Shown in pieces: positions 1 to 9,204 of a stretch of 64,000 bases of DNA. Within the stretch, counting starts at the first letter, position 1. Every line of letters begins with the position of its first letter. The translations under genes were made by a program, and so were the position numbers. Source of the stretch: Trichococcus pasteurii (lineage in GTDB: Bacteria; Bacillota; Bacilli; Lactobacillales; Aerococcaceae); contig NZ_FONM01000002.1 of NCBI RefSeq assembly GCF_900112935.1, positions 349,194 through 413,193 on the forward strand, in the 5' to 3' direction. The notes below the pieces were generated by a model. The model searched no databases and was not told the DNA's origin. It was given only the letters and a program-made list of their open reading frames with translations.

Positions 1-71
1 CCTTTTCAAAGCCGTCTGCAATTAAAACGACGCTTAAAACTATTGCTGCAATCGACTGCCATGATTAGGCG

Positions 72-114
72 AAAAAATCCGGAAATCAGATTGAAAATTG
101 TCTGATTCGCCGGA
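72..114 (-). terminator. Rho-independent terminator of clpX
   Basis: On the minus strand, just after the clpX stop, an imperfect stem pairs the arms at 78-90 and 101-114 around a short A/T loop and is followed by six T (A at 72-77 on the plus strand). This is a classic intrinsic terminator shape. Confidence 0.85.
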
Positions 115-134
115 CTTCAAACGCAAGCTCATGT

Positions 135-1382
135 TCAGTTGATCTGTTTGCCGTCTTCATCGAACAGCAACGGCGCGTCGATGCCATTGACTGTATTGTC
201 CGTTATGACGCATTTCACGATTTCATCTCTGCTTGGGATATCAAACATGATGTCCAGCATGATGTTTTCGATGATGGAGCGCAATCCGCGGGCACCTGTG
301 TTTCTTTCCAGTGCTTTTTTGGCGATGGAGCGCAGTGCGTCATCTTCGAACACCAATTCGACGCCATCCAACTCAAGCAATTTTTTGTATTGTTTGACCA
401 AGGCATTCTTTGGTTGTGTCAGAATATGAACCAAATCATCTTCCGTCAACTTTTCCAATGCAGCCATTATCGGTAAACGACCGATGAATTCCGGGATCAG
501 GCCGAATTTCAACAAATCTTCCGGGATGATCTGCTGCATAATGCTCTTGTCTTCCAAATGCTTGGCTTGAGGGGAGCCGAAGCCGATGACTTTCTCGCCA
601 AGACGCTCTTTCACGATCGTTTCGATGCCATCAAAGGCACCGCCGACGATGAAGAGAATGTTCGTCGTGTCGATTTGGATGAACTCTTGCTGCGGGTGTT
701 TTCTGCCGCCTTGCGGTGGAACGTTCGCAACAGTGCCTTCCAAAATTTTAAGCAGCGCCTGTTGAACCCCTTCACCACTCACGTCTCTCGTGATCGATAC
801 ATTTTCGCCTTTGCGGGCGATCTTGTCAATCTCGTCGATGTAGATGATTCCCCGTTCGGCCCGCTCGACATCAAAATCGGCAGCCTGAAGCAGCTTCAAT
901 AGGATATTCTCGACATCCTCACCAACATAGCCGGCCTCCGTCAAACTTGTCGCATCTGCAATCGCAAATGGGACATCCAGGATGCGCGCCAATGTTTGGC
1001 CAAGGAACGTTTTACCCGAACCTGTCGGGCCTATCAAACAAATATTACTTTTTTGTAACTCTACATTATCGTCTTCTGACATCATGCTCATTTGGCCGAT
1101 GCGTTTGTAGTGATTATAGACCGCTACAGATAGCGTACGCTTGGCTTTTTCTTGGCCAATCACATATTCGCCCAAAATCTTTTGGATTTCCTGCGGTTTT
1201 GGTACCTCGGTGAATACCGCTTCGCTTGGTGCATAGATCTCTTCATCGATGATCTCTTTGCATAAATCTACACACTCATTACAAATATATACATCCGGCC
1301 CCGCAATGATCTTTTTCACTTGGTCCTGAGATTTTCCGCAGAATGAACAATGTATTGTCCCGATACTTTCATCATGGAACAC
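135..1382 (-). CDS. clpX: ATP-dependent Clp protease ATP-binding subunit ClpX
   Basis: ClpX is the AAA+ hexameric unfoldase that feeds substrates to ClpP in the cytosol. The N-terminus carries the zinc-binding domain (CSFCGK and CNEC cysteine pairs, residues about 13-40). It is followed by Walker A GPTGSGKT, Walker B IDEIDKIA and the sensor motif GARGLR near the C-terminus. Length of about 415 residues is normal. I chose a GTG start at 1380-1382. The upstream in-frame ATG at 1386-1388 lies directly against the GAGAGGAG ribosome site, whereas the GTG sits 7 nt from it and gives the usual Met-Phe beginning of the family. The gene is monocistronic: tig upstream is separated by about 250 bp with its own terminator-like hairpin, and a terminator follows. 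No CtsR or CIRCE box was seen upstream. Confidence 0.97.
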   Translation of the reverse strand: MFHDESIGTIHCSFCGKSQDQVKKIIAGPDVYICNECVDLCKEIIDEEIYAPSEAVFTEVPKPQEIQKILGEYVIGQEKAKRTLSVAVYNHYKRIGQMSMMSEDDNVELQKSNICLIGPTGSGKTFLGQTLARILDVPFAIADATSLTEAGYVGEDVENILLKLLQAADFDVERAERGIIYIDEIDKIARKGENVSITRDVSGEGVQQALLKILEGTVANVPPQGGRKHPQQEFIQIDTTNILFIVGGAFDGIETIVKERLGEKVIGFGSPQAKHLEDKSIMQQIIPEDLLKFGLIPEFIGRLPIMAALEKLTEDDLVHILTQPKNALVKQYKKLLELDGVELVFEDDALRSIAKKALERNTGARGLRSIIENIMLDIMFDIPSRDEIVKCVITDNTVNGIDAPLLFDEDGKQIN

Positions 1383-1485
1383 AATCATTCTCCTCTCTAT
1401 ATACTTACTTTCCGATCCAGCGGAACTTGCCAGGATACGCCGATTGCTTTGGCGCAGTGACCCTGACCGCTTTCGAACGGTTTAC

Positions 1486-1514
1486 ATCTTAACACAGAAA
1501 GGAAAAATTGAAAA
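1486..1514 (-). promoter_or_regulatory. Candidate clpX promoter
   Basis: Minus-strand TTTTCA (1509-1514), 17 nt spacer, TAAGAT (1486-1491), about 100 nt before the clpX start. The -35 matches 4 of 6 and the -10 matches 5 of 6 consensus bases. The rest of the clpX-tig gap shows no other gene. Confidence 0.4.
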
Positions 1515-1577
1515 AGAATATGATTCGTTTACCTATGTGGGGTTACAGTCCGAATATATCCCTGAGTATAAACAGAT

Positions 1578-1606
1578 GGGACACTGACTATGGAAGACAA
1601 TGTCCC
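1578..1606 (-). terminator. Probable tig terminator hairpin
   Basis: An 11-bp stem with two mismatches (GGGACA and TGTCCC at the ends) lies just downstream of the tig stop. The following minus-strand bases are only moderately T-rich, so it may be a weak terminator or an mRNA 3' end hairpin. Confidence 0.45.
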
Positions 1607-1633
1607 GATCTCTGTATTCTGTTTCAACTTTTC

Positions 1634-2914
1634 TTATTCTTCGATTGCTGAATCAGTGATGATGCTCATCGCTTTCTTCATTTGGATATCGTTAGTCAAC
1701 ATATCAGGGCTAACCAATCCGCGGACACGGTCTGCATCCATGTTGTATTGTTTCGCTAACTCTTCGATTTCTGCAGCGATTTCTTCTTCAGAAACGACGA
1801 TGTTTTCATCTTTGATGATTTGTTCCAACACTAGTGACGTTTTCGTGCGTACATCAGCATCAGCTTCCATTTGGACGTGCAAGTCGTGTTCTGTAGTACC
1901 TGTGATTTGGTAGTACAATTCAGGAGAGATTCCTTGACGTTGCATGTCATTCAGGAATAGATCCATTTGACGGTGCACTTCATCGTGAACCATTACGTGC
2001 GGCAATTCAACGATTTCAGCGTTTTCCACTGCTTGTCTCAAAGCTAGATCCTGAACAGCTTCATCAGCTGCAGCATTTTTGCTTTCTTCCAATTCCTTGC
2101 GGATTTTAGCTTTCAATTCGTCCAATGACTCAACTTCTTCGTCGACATCTTTTGCGAACTCGTCATCCAAAGCAGGTAATTGTTTTGTTTTGATTTCGTG
2201 TACGACTACTTTAAAAGTAGCTTCTTTGCCTTTAAGATCTTCAGCTTGATAATCTTCAGGGAAAGTCACGACAACGTCTTTTTCTTCTCCAGCTTTAACG
2301 CCGACCAATTGTTCTTCGAAACCTGGGATGAATTGCTTAGATCCCAACTCTAAAGAATGGTTTTGGTCTTTGCCGCCTTCAAAAGCCACACCGTCAACGA
2401 ATCCTTCGTAGTCGATTACAGCTGTGTCGCCAAGTTCTGCGCCTTCTTCTTTAAGAACCAATTCAGCTTGACGCTCTTGTTTTTCTTTCAAGTTGTTTTC
2501 TACATCCTCATCTGTAACGACGCGGTCTTGTTTTTCAACTTTAAGATTTTTGTATTCTCCAAGCTTCACTTCAGGTTTCACTGTAACTTCAGCAGCGATG
2601 ACCCAAGGCTGGCCTTTTTCCATGCTCTTGATGTCAATTTTTGGTTGAGAAACAGGATCCAATCCAGCTTCTTCGATTGCTTGTGAATAAGCATCAGGCA
2701 AAGCGCCATTCAATGCATCTTCGAATAAAGATTCTTCACCATAAATATTGTTGAATACGTGACGAGGAACTTTACCTTTACGGAATCCAGGAACGGAAAC
2801 GTTCTTTTTCACTTTGTTGAAGACCTTATCCATTTCTTGTTTGATGATTTCTTCTGAAATTTCAAATGTTAAGACACCATCGTTAGTGCCTGTTTTTTCC
2901 CAGTTTGCAGTCAT
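1634..2914 (-). CDS. tig: Trigger factor, ribosome-associated chaperone
   Basis: Trigger factor binds the ribosome exit tunnel and helps nascent chains fold; it has peptidyl-prolyl isomerase activity. The protein has the N-terminal ribosome-binding domain with the signature PGFRKGKVP at about residues 43-51. The FKBP-like domain follows (about 150-240, with GFVDGVAFEGG), then a long helical C-terminal domain. At 426 residues it has the usual length. GGAGG lies 7 nt before the ATG. It is transcribed alone from a good promoter, just upstream of clpX in the common Firmicutes order. Confidence 0.97.
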   Translation of the reverse strand: MTANWEKTGTNDGVLTFEISEEIIKQEMDKVFNKVKKNVSVPGFRKGKVPRHVFNNIYGEESLFEDALNGALPDAYSQAIEEAGLDPVSQPKIDIKSMEKGQPWVIAAEVTVKPEVKLGEYKNLKVEKQDRVVTDEDVENNLKEKQERQAELVLKEEGAELGDTAVIDYEGFVDGVAFEGGKDQNHSLELGSKQFIPGFEEQLVGVKAGEEKDVVVTFPEDYQAEDLKGKEATFKVVVHEIKTKQLPALDDEFAKDVDEEVESLDELKAKIRKELEESKNAAADEAVQDLALRQAVENAEIVELPHVMVHDEVHRQMDLFLNDMQRQGISPELYYQITGTTEHDLHVQMEADADVRTKTSLVLEQIIKDENIVVSEEEIAAEIEELAKQYNMDADRVRGLVSPDMLTNDIQMKKAMSIITDSAIEE

Positions 2915-2973
2915 TTACTTTCCTCCAAAAATCTTGATTTTATTGCAATTAATTTGATATTGCACACTCTCCA

Positions 2974-3002
2974 ATACTACACTAGAAAAGCGGTGTTGTA
3001 AA
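2974..3002 (-). promoter_or_regulatory. tig promoter
   Basis: TTTACA (2997-3002), 17-nt spacer, TAGTAT (2974-2979) on the minus strand, about 60 nt upstream of tig. This is a close match to the vegetative sigma-A consensus. Confidence 0.75.
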
Positions 3003-3107
3003 CAAAAAGTGCTTAATTAATCCGCATTCGTTCAAAAATTGTGCCCGCTATCAACGCTTTAAGCATCTATTTTAATGGTTTCTTAGATTTCTTTCACCAT
3101 ATGTTTT

Positions 3108-3116
3108 TGGTATAAT
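3108..3116 (+). promoter_or_regulatory. Extended -10 promoter for recU-pbp1A
   Basis: TGGTATAAT with a perfect -10 hexamer at 3111-3116 and the extended TGn motif just before it. No convincing -35 was found at 17 nt. It lies 22 nt before the recU start and is divergent from the tig promoter. Confidence 0.6.
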
Positions 3117-3138
3117 CATTCAATGGGGGTGATCGTCA

Positions 3139-3753
3139 GTGGCCGTAAATTATCCGAACGGCAAAAAGTTCCATGCCGAGTCGCATATGCCGAAAACTGC
3201 AAAGAGGAAAGACTTCGTATACAGCAACCGGGGAATGACGCTTGAAGAAGAAATCAACAGCAGCAATGAGCATTACCTTTCATCAGGGAAAGCCGTCATC
3301 CACAAAAAGCCGACGCCTATCCAAGTCGTCAAAGTGGATTACCCCAAAAGAAGCGCAGCCGTCATCAAGGAGGCTTACTATCGGCAGTCCTCCACTACCG
3401 ACTACAACGGCGTCTACAAAGGGCTATACCTGGACTTTGAGGCCAAAGAAACAAAAAACAAGACAGCCATACCATTGAGCAACTTCCACGAGCATCAGAT
3501 CATCCATATGAAAAGGTGTATCCAACAGCAAGGAATCACGTTCGTCCTGATCCGATTTTCCGTTTTCAACCGCGTATTCCTGCTGAACAGTTCCTATTTG
3601 ATTGACTTTTGGGAGAATACATTGAATAATGGCCGTAAATCGATCCCACTGGCTTTTATTGAGGATAATGGGATAGAAGTGGCATACGGATTCAATCCGC
3701 GACTGGATTATCTGGATGCAGTGGATAAAATGCTTGAACGCACTATCAAATAA
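3139..3753 (+). CDS. recU: Holliday junction resolvase RecU
   Basis: RecU cleaves Holliday junctions during recombination and chromosome segregation in Firmicutes. Conserved blocks are visible: SNRGMTLE, VIHKKPTP, YPKRSAAVIKEAY, and the nuclease core SSTTDYNG...YLDFEAKET with its acidic residues. Length of 204 residues matches the family. The start is GTG with a GGGGGTGAT ribosome site 5 nt upstream; the start matches the family N-terminus (YPNGK near residue 5). It is followed after 16 nt by the penicillin-binding protein gene, an arrangement conserved in Bacillus (recU-ponA). Confidence 0.96.
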   Translation: MAVNYPNGKKFHAESHMPKTAKRKDFVYSNRGMTLEEEINSSNEHYLSSGKAVIHKKPTPIQVVKVDYPKRSAAVIKEAYYRQSSTTDYNGVYKGLYLDFEAKETKNKTAIPLSNFHEHQIIHMKRCIQQQGITFVLIRFSVFNRVFLLNSSYLIDFWENTLNNGRKSIPLAFIEDNGIEVAYGFNPRLDYLDAVDKMLERTIK

Positions 3754-3769
3754 TTAAGAGGTGAACTAC

Positions 3770-6331
3770 ATGCCGAATGAAGGCAATCATACACGATCAC
3801 GCGCAAACAACAGAAAGAAGAACGGAACTACGAAAGGCCCACGTAAAACGGCGGTGAAAGCAAAAACGAAAGCGGGCGTGAAAAAAACCGGGGTGGCGCT
3901 TTGGAAGAAAATAATCTTTGGTGTTCTGGCCTTAGGGGTCATCGGACTCGCTTCCGGAGCAGGCCTCTTCTTTTATTACGTCTCTTCCGCTCCCGAACTG
4001 ACTGAAGAAAAATTAGTCGGAACAGTGGCATCGACCATTTTGGATGCTGACGGAAACGAAATCAACGAGATCGGCGGAAACGATCAGAACCGGACATTGA
4101 TTGCCGCCGAGGATATCCCGCAAGTTTTGAAGGATGCCATCGTATCGATAGAAGATCAACGTTTCTACGATCATAATGGTGTCGATCCGATCCGGATCAT
4201 CGGCGCCCTGTTCGCGAACCTCCAGCAAGGCGGCATCTCGCAGGGCGGAAGCACCATCACCCAGCAATTGATAAAATTATCCTATTTTTCAACCAGTTCC
4301 GAAGACCAGACCTTGGAGCGAAAAGCGCAGGAAGCCTGGATGTCCATGCAGCTGGAACGTGAATACACGAAAGACGAGATTTTGGCATTCTACATCAACA
4401 AAGTCTACATGTCCAATAACGTCTACGGCATGGGCACGGCCGCCGAATACTTTTTCGGCAAATCCATCACTGATGTGACGCTCGCGGAAGCCGCCACTTT
4501 GGCCGGCATGCCGCAAGCGCCTTCCCTATATGACCCGATCAACAATCCGGCGGACACGCAAACAAGACGCGATCTTGTTTTGGACATGATGGTCGAAAAC
4601 GAAAAAATCACTGCCGAAGAGAGCGCTGAAGCGAAAACAGTCCAAATCGAAGGCAGCATTGTCGATCACTCCGCGGACGTCAATACATCACTGGTGATCG
4701 ATCCTTATATCCAACTCGTCATAGATGAAGTCGCTGAAAAAACCGGTCTGGACGTCTACGAAGGCGGGCTGACGATCACGACCAACATCGATATGGATGC
4801 CCAGCAACGTCTCTACGATATCGTGAATACGTACGACTATATAGAATTCCCGGACGATCTGTTGCAGACAGGGGTTTCCATGGTCGATGTCAATACAGGC
4901 GCCATTCAGGCAGTCATCGGCGGCCGCAACCAGACTGTCCAGCTCGGACTGAATCGCGCCTCAACGCTCGAGCGCAGCATCGGTTCGACAATGAAACCAT
5001 TGGCTGTCTACGGTCCGGCCATCGAATACTTGGATTACTCGACAGGCACATTGGTCGTCGACGAGGAATACAGTTACTCTGACGGCAGCGAAATCAACAA
5101 CTACGACAACGACTACAAAGGCGACCAGACCATCCGCGAAGCGCTGGTCGATTCGCGCAACATTCCGGCATTGAAGACTTTCCAGGAAGTCGGTGCGGAT
5201 AACGCCTTTTCCTTCCTGCAAAAATTGGGCATCACGATCACAAACGATGGCCAGGAATATTTGGTTGAATCCAATGCCATCGGCGGCGAAGCGACACCGA
5301 TCGAGCTTTCTGCCGCTTATGCCGCCTTCGCTAACGGGGGCACTTACTACGAGCCTTATACGGTCCAATCCGTGACGACCGCGGAAGGTGAAGAATTCAC
5401 CTTCGAACCGAACGGAACGGAAGCGATGAAGGAATCCACTGCCTACATGATCACCGATATGCTGAAGGACGTCATCACCGAAGGAACGGCAACGAACGCC
5501 CAGATATCCGGATTGCCGCAGGCCGGCAAAACCGGGACAACCAACTACACGGATGACGAATTGGCAGCAGTCGGCGGTGCAAACGTGCCTTATGCCGCTC
5601 CAGATGCCTGGTTTGCCGGTTATTCAACCAGCTATTCCATCTCAGTATGGGTCGGCTATGACAATTCCAAAGAATACGGAAACTTTTTGGATTACCAGAC
5701 ACAAAGTCTGACGCGCGATATTTATCGTGAGTTGATGTCCTACGTCTCCGAGGATACCGATTACTCCGATTGGACGATGCCTTCATCAGTAAGCAAAGTC
5801 TCGATCGAAAAATACACTGATCCGATCATGAAGCCCGGTCCAAATACACCGAGCAGCCTGATCGCCACAGAACTTTTCGTCAAAGGAACGGAACCTACTT
5901 CCACCTCCAAGAAATACGGCGTGACGCTGTTGGCGCCTGCCGGTTTGAAGGCCAGCTACGATGCAGATAAGGACGAATTGACCGTCGAATGGGATAAATA
6001 TTCAGCCAGCGGCACCGATTCGAACGCACAAGCACAATACACCGTGACAGCAGGCGGCGCATCCGAAACGACAACAGACACCAAAGTCGTCATTGATAAT
6101 CCTGATAAAGGCACAATCACGATTTCGTTGACCGTCAAAGTCGGTTCAAGCACGTCACCTTCTTCATCCATCCAGTTGACCATCGCCGATCCGGCACAGG
6201 AATCCTCCGAAGCGGATTCCGCAGATGATGGTGATTCAGCAAGCGATTCAGCATCGTCCTCCAGCTCGGCGGATAGCGACCAAGCATCCTCCGCCGTCCA
6301 AGATGACGAAGAAACAGCCCAGAATCCATAA
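3770..6331 (+). CDS. ponA: Class A penicillin-binding protein (PBP1A/1B type)
   Basis: Bifunctional peptidoglycan synthase with glycosyltransferase and transpeptidase activity, anchored in the membrane. A basic cytoplasmic tail precedes one membrane helix (about residues 48-71). The GT51 domain follows with EDQRFYDHNG (catalytic Glu about 128) and GGSTITQQL. The transpeptidase domain has STMK (nucleophile Ser about 406), SRN (about 462) and KTGT (about 587). A fibronectin-III-like segment (about 725-805) and an Ala/Ser/Asp-rich tail end the protein. The ATG at 3770 is preferred: the in-frame GTG at 3761 lies inside the AAGAGGTGA ribosome site. It is cotranscribed with recU and ends at a strong terminator shared with nth. 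Confidence 0.96.
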   Translation: MPNEGNHTRSRANNRKKNGTTKGPRKTAVKAKTKAGVKKTGVALWKKIIFGVLALGVIGLASGAGLFFYYVSSAPELTEEKLVGTVASTILDADGNEINEIGGNDQNRTLIAAEDIPQVLKDAIVSIEDQRFYDHNGVDPIRIIGALFANLQQGGISQGGSTITQQLIKLSYFSTSSEDQTLERKAQEAWMSMQLEREYTKDEILAFYINKVYMSNNVYGMGTAAEYFFGKSITDVTLAEAATLAGMPQAPSLYDPINNPADTQTRRDLVLDMMVENEKITAEESAEAKTVQIEGSIVDHSADVNTSLVIDPYIQLVIDEVAEKTGLDVYEGGLTITTNIDMDAQQRLYDIVNTYDYIEFPDDLLQTGVSMVDVNTGAIQAVIGGRNQTVQLGLNRASTLERSIGSTMKPLAVYGPAIEYLDYSTGTLVVDEEYSYSDGSEINNYDNDYKGDQTIREALVDSRNIPALKTFQEVGADNAFSFLQKLGITITNDGQEYLVESNAIGGEATPIELSAAYAAFANGGTYYEPYTVQSVTTAEGEEFTFEPNGTEAMKESTAYMITDMLKDVITEGTATNAQISGLPQAGKTGTTNYTDDELAAVGGANVPYAAPDAWFAGYSTSYSISVWVGYDNSKEYGNFLDYQTQSLTRDIYRELMSYVSEDTDYSDWTMPSSVSKVSIEKYTDPIMKPGPNTPSSLIATELFVKGTEPTSTSKKYGVTLLAPAGLKASYDADKDELTVEWDKYSASGTDSNAQAQYTVTAGGASETTTDTKVVIDNPDKGTITISLTVKVGSSTSPSSSIQLTIADPAQESSEADSADDGDSASDSASSSSSADSDQASSAVQDDEETAQNP

Positions 6332-6333
6332 GA

Positions 6334-6374
6334 AAACAGCCAGCTCCCGAATTGATAAGGAGCTGGCTGTTTTT
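6334..6374 (+). terminator. Bidirectional terminator between pbp1A and nth
   Basis: The arms AAACAGCCAGCTCC and GGAGCTGGCTGTTT form a perfect 14-bp stem followed by T on the plus strand. The A-rich 5' side gives a T-rich tract on the minus strand, so it can end both converging transcripts. Confidence 0.92.
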
Positions 6375-6400
6375 GTTTGCGGAAGCTGCGCTCTTCCGAT

Positions 6401-7048
6401 TCACTTCAAACCCAGGCGCTTTTGCCCTTCCTGGCACATCGAAAGCAACGGGCAAACGTCGCACTTGGGATTTCTGGCTGTGCAATGGTACCGGCCGAAG
6501 AAGATCATCTGGTGATGCGCATCGGACCATCGCTCCCGCGGAATTTTTTTCATCAGCAGCTCTTCGACTTCGAGAACCGATGCTTTCTGGGGAGCAATCC
6601 GCAGCCGTTTGGCTATCCGTTCCACATGGGTATCCACCGCAATCGCCGGAATATGGAAACCGACACTCATGACGACATTCGCTGTTTTTCGCCCTACTCC
6701 GGGCAACTTGGTCAGTTCTTCCATTGTGCTGGGTACTTCGCCGCCGAAATCCTCCAGCAGCATTTTGCAGCATTTTTGGATGTTGGATGCTTTGTTCCTG
6801 TACAGGCCGATCGTTTTGATTTCCTGCATGATCGACTCGAGCGGGGCCGCAACGAAAGCCTCGGGCGTGGGGAATCGGCCAAACAGGCTTGGCGTGACCT
6901 TGTTGACGGAAACGTCCGTTGCTTGGGCGCTGAGGAGTGTCGCGATCAACAGCTGAAACACGTTCCGGTGCAGCAGTTCGCATTGCGCATTCGGGAACAG
7001 CGTAGCCATCTCATCCAGCGCTTCGACAGTCTTTCTTTTCGATAACAT
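6401..7048 (-). CDS. nth: Endonuclease III (DNA glycosylase/AP lyase)
   Basis: Removes oxidised pyrimidines in base excision repair. The helix-hairpin-helix LPGVGRKTANVV contains the catalytic lysine and VDTHVERIAKRL contains the catalytic aspartate. The C-terminal iron-sulfur cluster cysteines follow the C-x6-C-x2-C-x5-C pattern in CTARNPKCDVCPLLSMC. The 215-residue length is typical. It lies 12 nt after dnaD in the conserved asnS-dnaD-nth order, with a GAGGTG ribosome site overlapping the intergenic gap. Confidence 0.97.
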   Translation of the reverse strand: MLSKRKTVEALDEMATLFPNAQCELLHRNVFQLLIATLLSAQATDVSVNKVTPSLFGRFPTPEAFVAAPLESIMQEIKTIGLYRNKASNIQKCCKMLLEDFGGEVPSTMEELTKLPGVGRKTANVVMSVGFHIPAIAVDTHVERIAKRLRIAPQKASVLEVEELLMKKIPRERWSDAHHQMIFFGRYHCTARNPKCDVCPLLSMCQEGQKRLGLK

Positions 7049-7060
7049 ATTTCACCTCAC

Positions 7061-7768
7061 CTATGCGTCCGCGTCAGTATCCAGCCAATTGTAAAGCGGC
7101 ACTTCCATCGGCGCATCCGTTGCCGCTTTTTCATTGGATTTATCCTGATTGCTTTGGGGCCGCGTCGTTTGCTGCTGGATCAGATCTTTTACGCTTTTGA
7201 TATTTTTCTTTTCCCAGGCAAGCAGAATGCGGTCGATGTATTTCAGGCTGTAGACGCGATTCAACACCGCTTCTTTCAAAGCTGATTCGATCAATTCGAC
7301 CGGATAGTGGTCCATATCGATCCAACTCGCAATGGTCTGCATTTCGATGGGCGATAAGTTGCGCCCGAATTCCTGCTCGAACATGGTCATAATATTCTTA
7401 CCCTGTTGCTGGATGGGCTGTTTTTTCTCGGAACGTTCCATCAATTGGAACAGCCGTTGATAGATCGGATCCAAGGAATAGGAATCCTCCACTTTGCCGG
7501 CGAGATCATTTTTCGTCTCCATCAAAATCATCTGCTTCTGCATCAAATTATGCAACAAGGAAAAGACATCCTTTTCGGCAATGCCCATATGTTCGGCGAT
7601 CAGTGCCAGATTCGGAAATGGTATGTTCTTATCGATGTAAGCTTTCAGCTGCAGCACAAAAATGAATTCCGTATCCGCAAGCCCGATCCTTTTGTAGTTC
7701 TGCAGCAATAAATTCGGGATCAGCGTCTGTCCTGATTCGATCCATTTGGTTAATTTGTTGTATGACAT
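7061..7768 (-). CDS. dnaD: DNA replication initiation protein DnaD
   Basis: DnaD helps load the replicative helicase at oriC and at restart sites in Firmicutes. The N-terminal winged-helix domain (about residues 1-95) is followed by the DDBH2/DnaB-DnaD domain, whose end carries the YxxxIL-W type motif as SLKYIDRILLAWEKKNI. The tail is hydrophilic. Position between asnS and nth is the standard one. An intrinsic terminator lies between asnS and this gene only about 25 nt before the start, so expression probably depends on read-through. Confidence 0.95.
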   Translation of the reverse strand: MSYNKLTKWIESGQTLIPNLLLQNYKRIGLADTEFIFVLQLKAYIDKNIPFPNLALIAEHMGIAEKDVFSLLHNLMQKQMILMETKNDLAGKVEDSYSLDPIYQRLFQLMERSEKKQPIQQQGKNIMTMFEQEFGRNLSPIEMQTIASWIDMDHYPVELIESALKEAVLNRVYSLKYIDRILLAWEKKNIKSVKDLIQQQTTRPQSNQDKSNEKAATDAPMEVPLYNWLDTDADA

Positions 7769-7791
7769 TATATTGATAAACTCCTTTAGAG

Positions 7792-7833
7792 AAAAAGGAA
7801 GTGGAACAAATAGCTGCTATTTGCCCCACTCCC
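7792..7833 (-). terminator. Terminator between asnS and dnaD
   Basis: On the minus strand the arms at 7819-7833 and 7797-7812 form a roughly 15-bp stem including G-U pairs, followed by TTTTT. Only about 23 nt remain before the dnaD start, too few for an independent promoter, so it probably acts as a partial terminator. Confidence 0.85.
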
Positions 7834-7873
7834 ATTCTGTTATGATTAAATTATGATTCGCGGAATAGCCTGG

Positions 7874-9172
7874 TTAAGGGTAGATCCGGTTCAGAAGGCG
7901 AGGGAACGGAATCGACTCGCGGATGTGCTCGGTCCCGGAGATCCAAGTCACCATTCTTTCAAGTCCCAACCCGAAACCGGAATGAGGTACGGAGCCGTAT
8001 TTGCGCAGATCCAAATACCATGAATAGTCTTCCTTGCTCAGGCCGAATTTTTCGATCTGTTCGCTTAAGCGTTGGTAATCCACTTCGCGTTCGCTGCCGC
8101 CGATTATTTCCCCATATCCTTCAGGAGCGATCATATCCGCACACAGAACGACTTCCGGACGATCCGGATGTTCTTTCATGTAAAAAGGTTTGATCGCTTT
8201 CGGATAATTAAGGATGAATACCGGTCGGTCCGATTGGTTCGCGATAAAGGTTTCATGAGGCGAACCAAAATCATCGCCCCAGACGATATCGTCAAATCCG
8301 TTTGCGTTCAACAAAGCTACGGCATCATCATAGCTGATGCGGTCGTACGGCAATTGCGTATATTTTTTCAGCAATTCTTTGTCGCGCTCCAGCGTATCCA
8401 AGTAGATATCGCAATTATCCAGCACCGATTGGACCAGATAAGCGACGTATTTTTCTTGGACTTCCAGACTTTGGTCTTGATGCATGAAGGCCATTTCCGG
8501 CTCCATCATCCAGAATTCGATCAGGTGGCGGCGTGTTTTCGATTTTTCGGCACGGAAAGTCGGGCCGAATGAAAAAACTTTTCCGAAGGCCATCGCTGCC
8601 GCTTCCATGTACAACTGCCCACTCTGGGACAAGTAGGCTTCCTCATCGAAATACTTGGTGTGGAACAACTCGGTCGTCCCTTCCGGCGCGCTGCCGGTCA
8701 GGATCGGCGGGTCCACCTTGATGAACCCTTCCTGATTAAAGAATTCATAAGTGGCACGGATGATTTCGTTCCGGATCTTCATGATGGCGTGCTGTCTGGA
8801 TGAACGCAGCCATAGATGACGATGATCCATCAGGAAATCTGTTCCGTGCTCTTTAGGTGTGATCGGATAATCGTGGCTTTCCCCTACCACTTCGATGCCG
8901 GTTACGAGCAATTCGTATCCAAGCTTCGAACGGGTGTCTTCTTGGATGATCCCTTTGACGATCAAAGAAGTTTCTTGCGTCAGCGATTTTGCGACGTCGA
9001 ACAATTCCTCACCTACATCATTTTTCAGAACGATGCCTTGGAAATAATGGGCGCCGTCACGCAATTGCAGAAAAGCGATTTTTCCGCTGCTTCTTTTGTT
9101 GGTTACCCAAGCACCAATGGAAATCTCTTGCCCTACATATTCTTTCGCTTGGTCCATTGTGATAAGTGTCAA
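7874..9172 (-). CDS. asnS: Asparaginyl-tRNA synthetase
   Basis: Class IIb aminoacyl-tRNA synthetase charging tRNA-Asn. The N-terminal OB-fold anticodon-binding domain ([22 protein letters not shown]) is followed by the class II core: motif 2 [15 protein letters not shown] and motif 3 [12 protein letters not shown]. 432 residues is the usual length. I keep the TTG start at 9170-9172 because AAAGGGG is 9 nt upstream and this gives the family N-terminus. The ATG five codons later is poorly placed. It follows aspB by 32 nt, which makes sense as aspartate synthesis and asparagine charging are commonly cotranscribed. Confidence 0.97.
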   Translation of the reverse strand: MTLITMDQAKEYVGQEISIGAWVTNKRSSGKIAFLQLRDGAHYFQGIVLKNDVGEELFDVAKSLTQETSLIVKGIIQEDTRSKLGYELLVTGIEVVGESHDYPITPKEHGTDFLMDHRHLWLRSSRQHAIMKIRNEIIRATYEFFNQEGFIKVDPPILTGSAPEGTTELFHTKYFDEEAYLSQSGQLYMEAAAMAFGKVFSFGPTFRAEKSKTRRHLIEFWMMEPEMAFMHQDQSLEVQEKYVAYLVQSVLDNCDIYLDTLERDKELLKKYTQLPYDRISYDDAVALLNANGFDDIVWGDDFGSPHETFIANQSDRPVFILNYPKAIKPFYMKEHPDRPEVVLCADMIAPEGYGEIIGGSEREVDYQRLSEQIEKFGLSKEDYSWYLDLRKYGSVPHSGFGLGLERMVTWISGTEHIRESIPFPRLLNRIYP

Positions 9173-9204
9173 ACTATTCTACCCCTTTTACCACAAAAAA
9201 TAGT

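Noticed and set aside
1..71. Possible ends of other genes on both strands before the clpX terminator (for example an open minus-strand frame reading ...LIADGFEK)
   Set aside because: Too short, with stops and no start codon or ribosome site in view; it cannot be assigned.
3761..3769. GTG start for pbp1A three codons upstream
   Set aside because: It lies inside the ribosome site that serves the ATG at 3770.
6135..6983. Minus-strand frame running from the nth region across the pbp1A/nth terminator
   Set aside because: It crosses a perfect bidirectional terminator and overlaps nth and the end of pbp1A in shadow frames.
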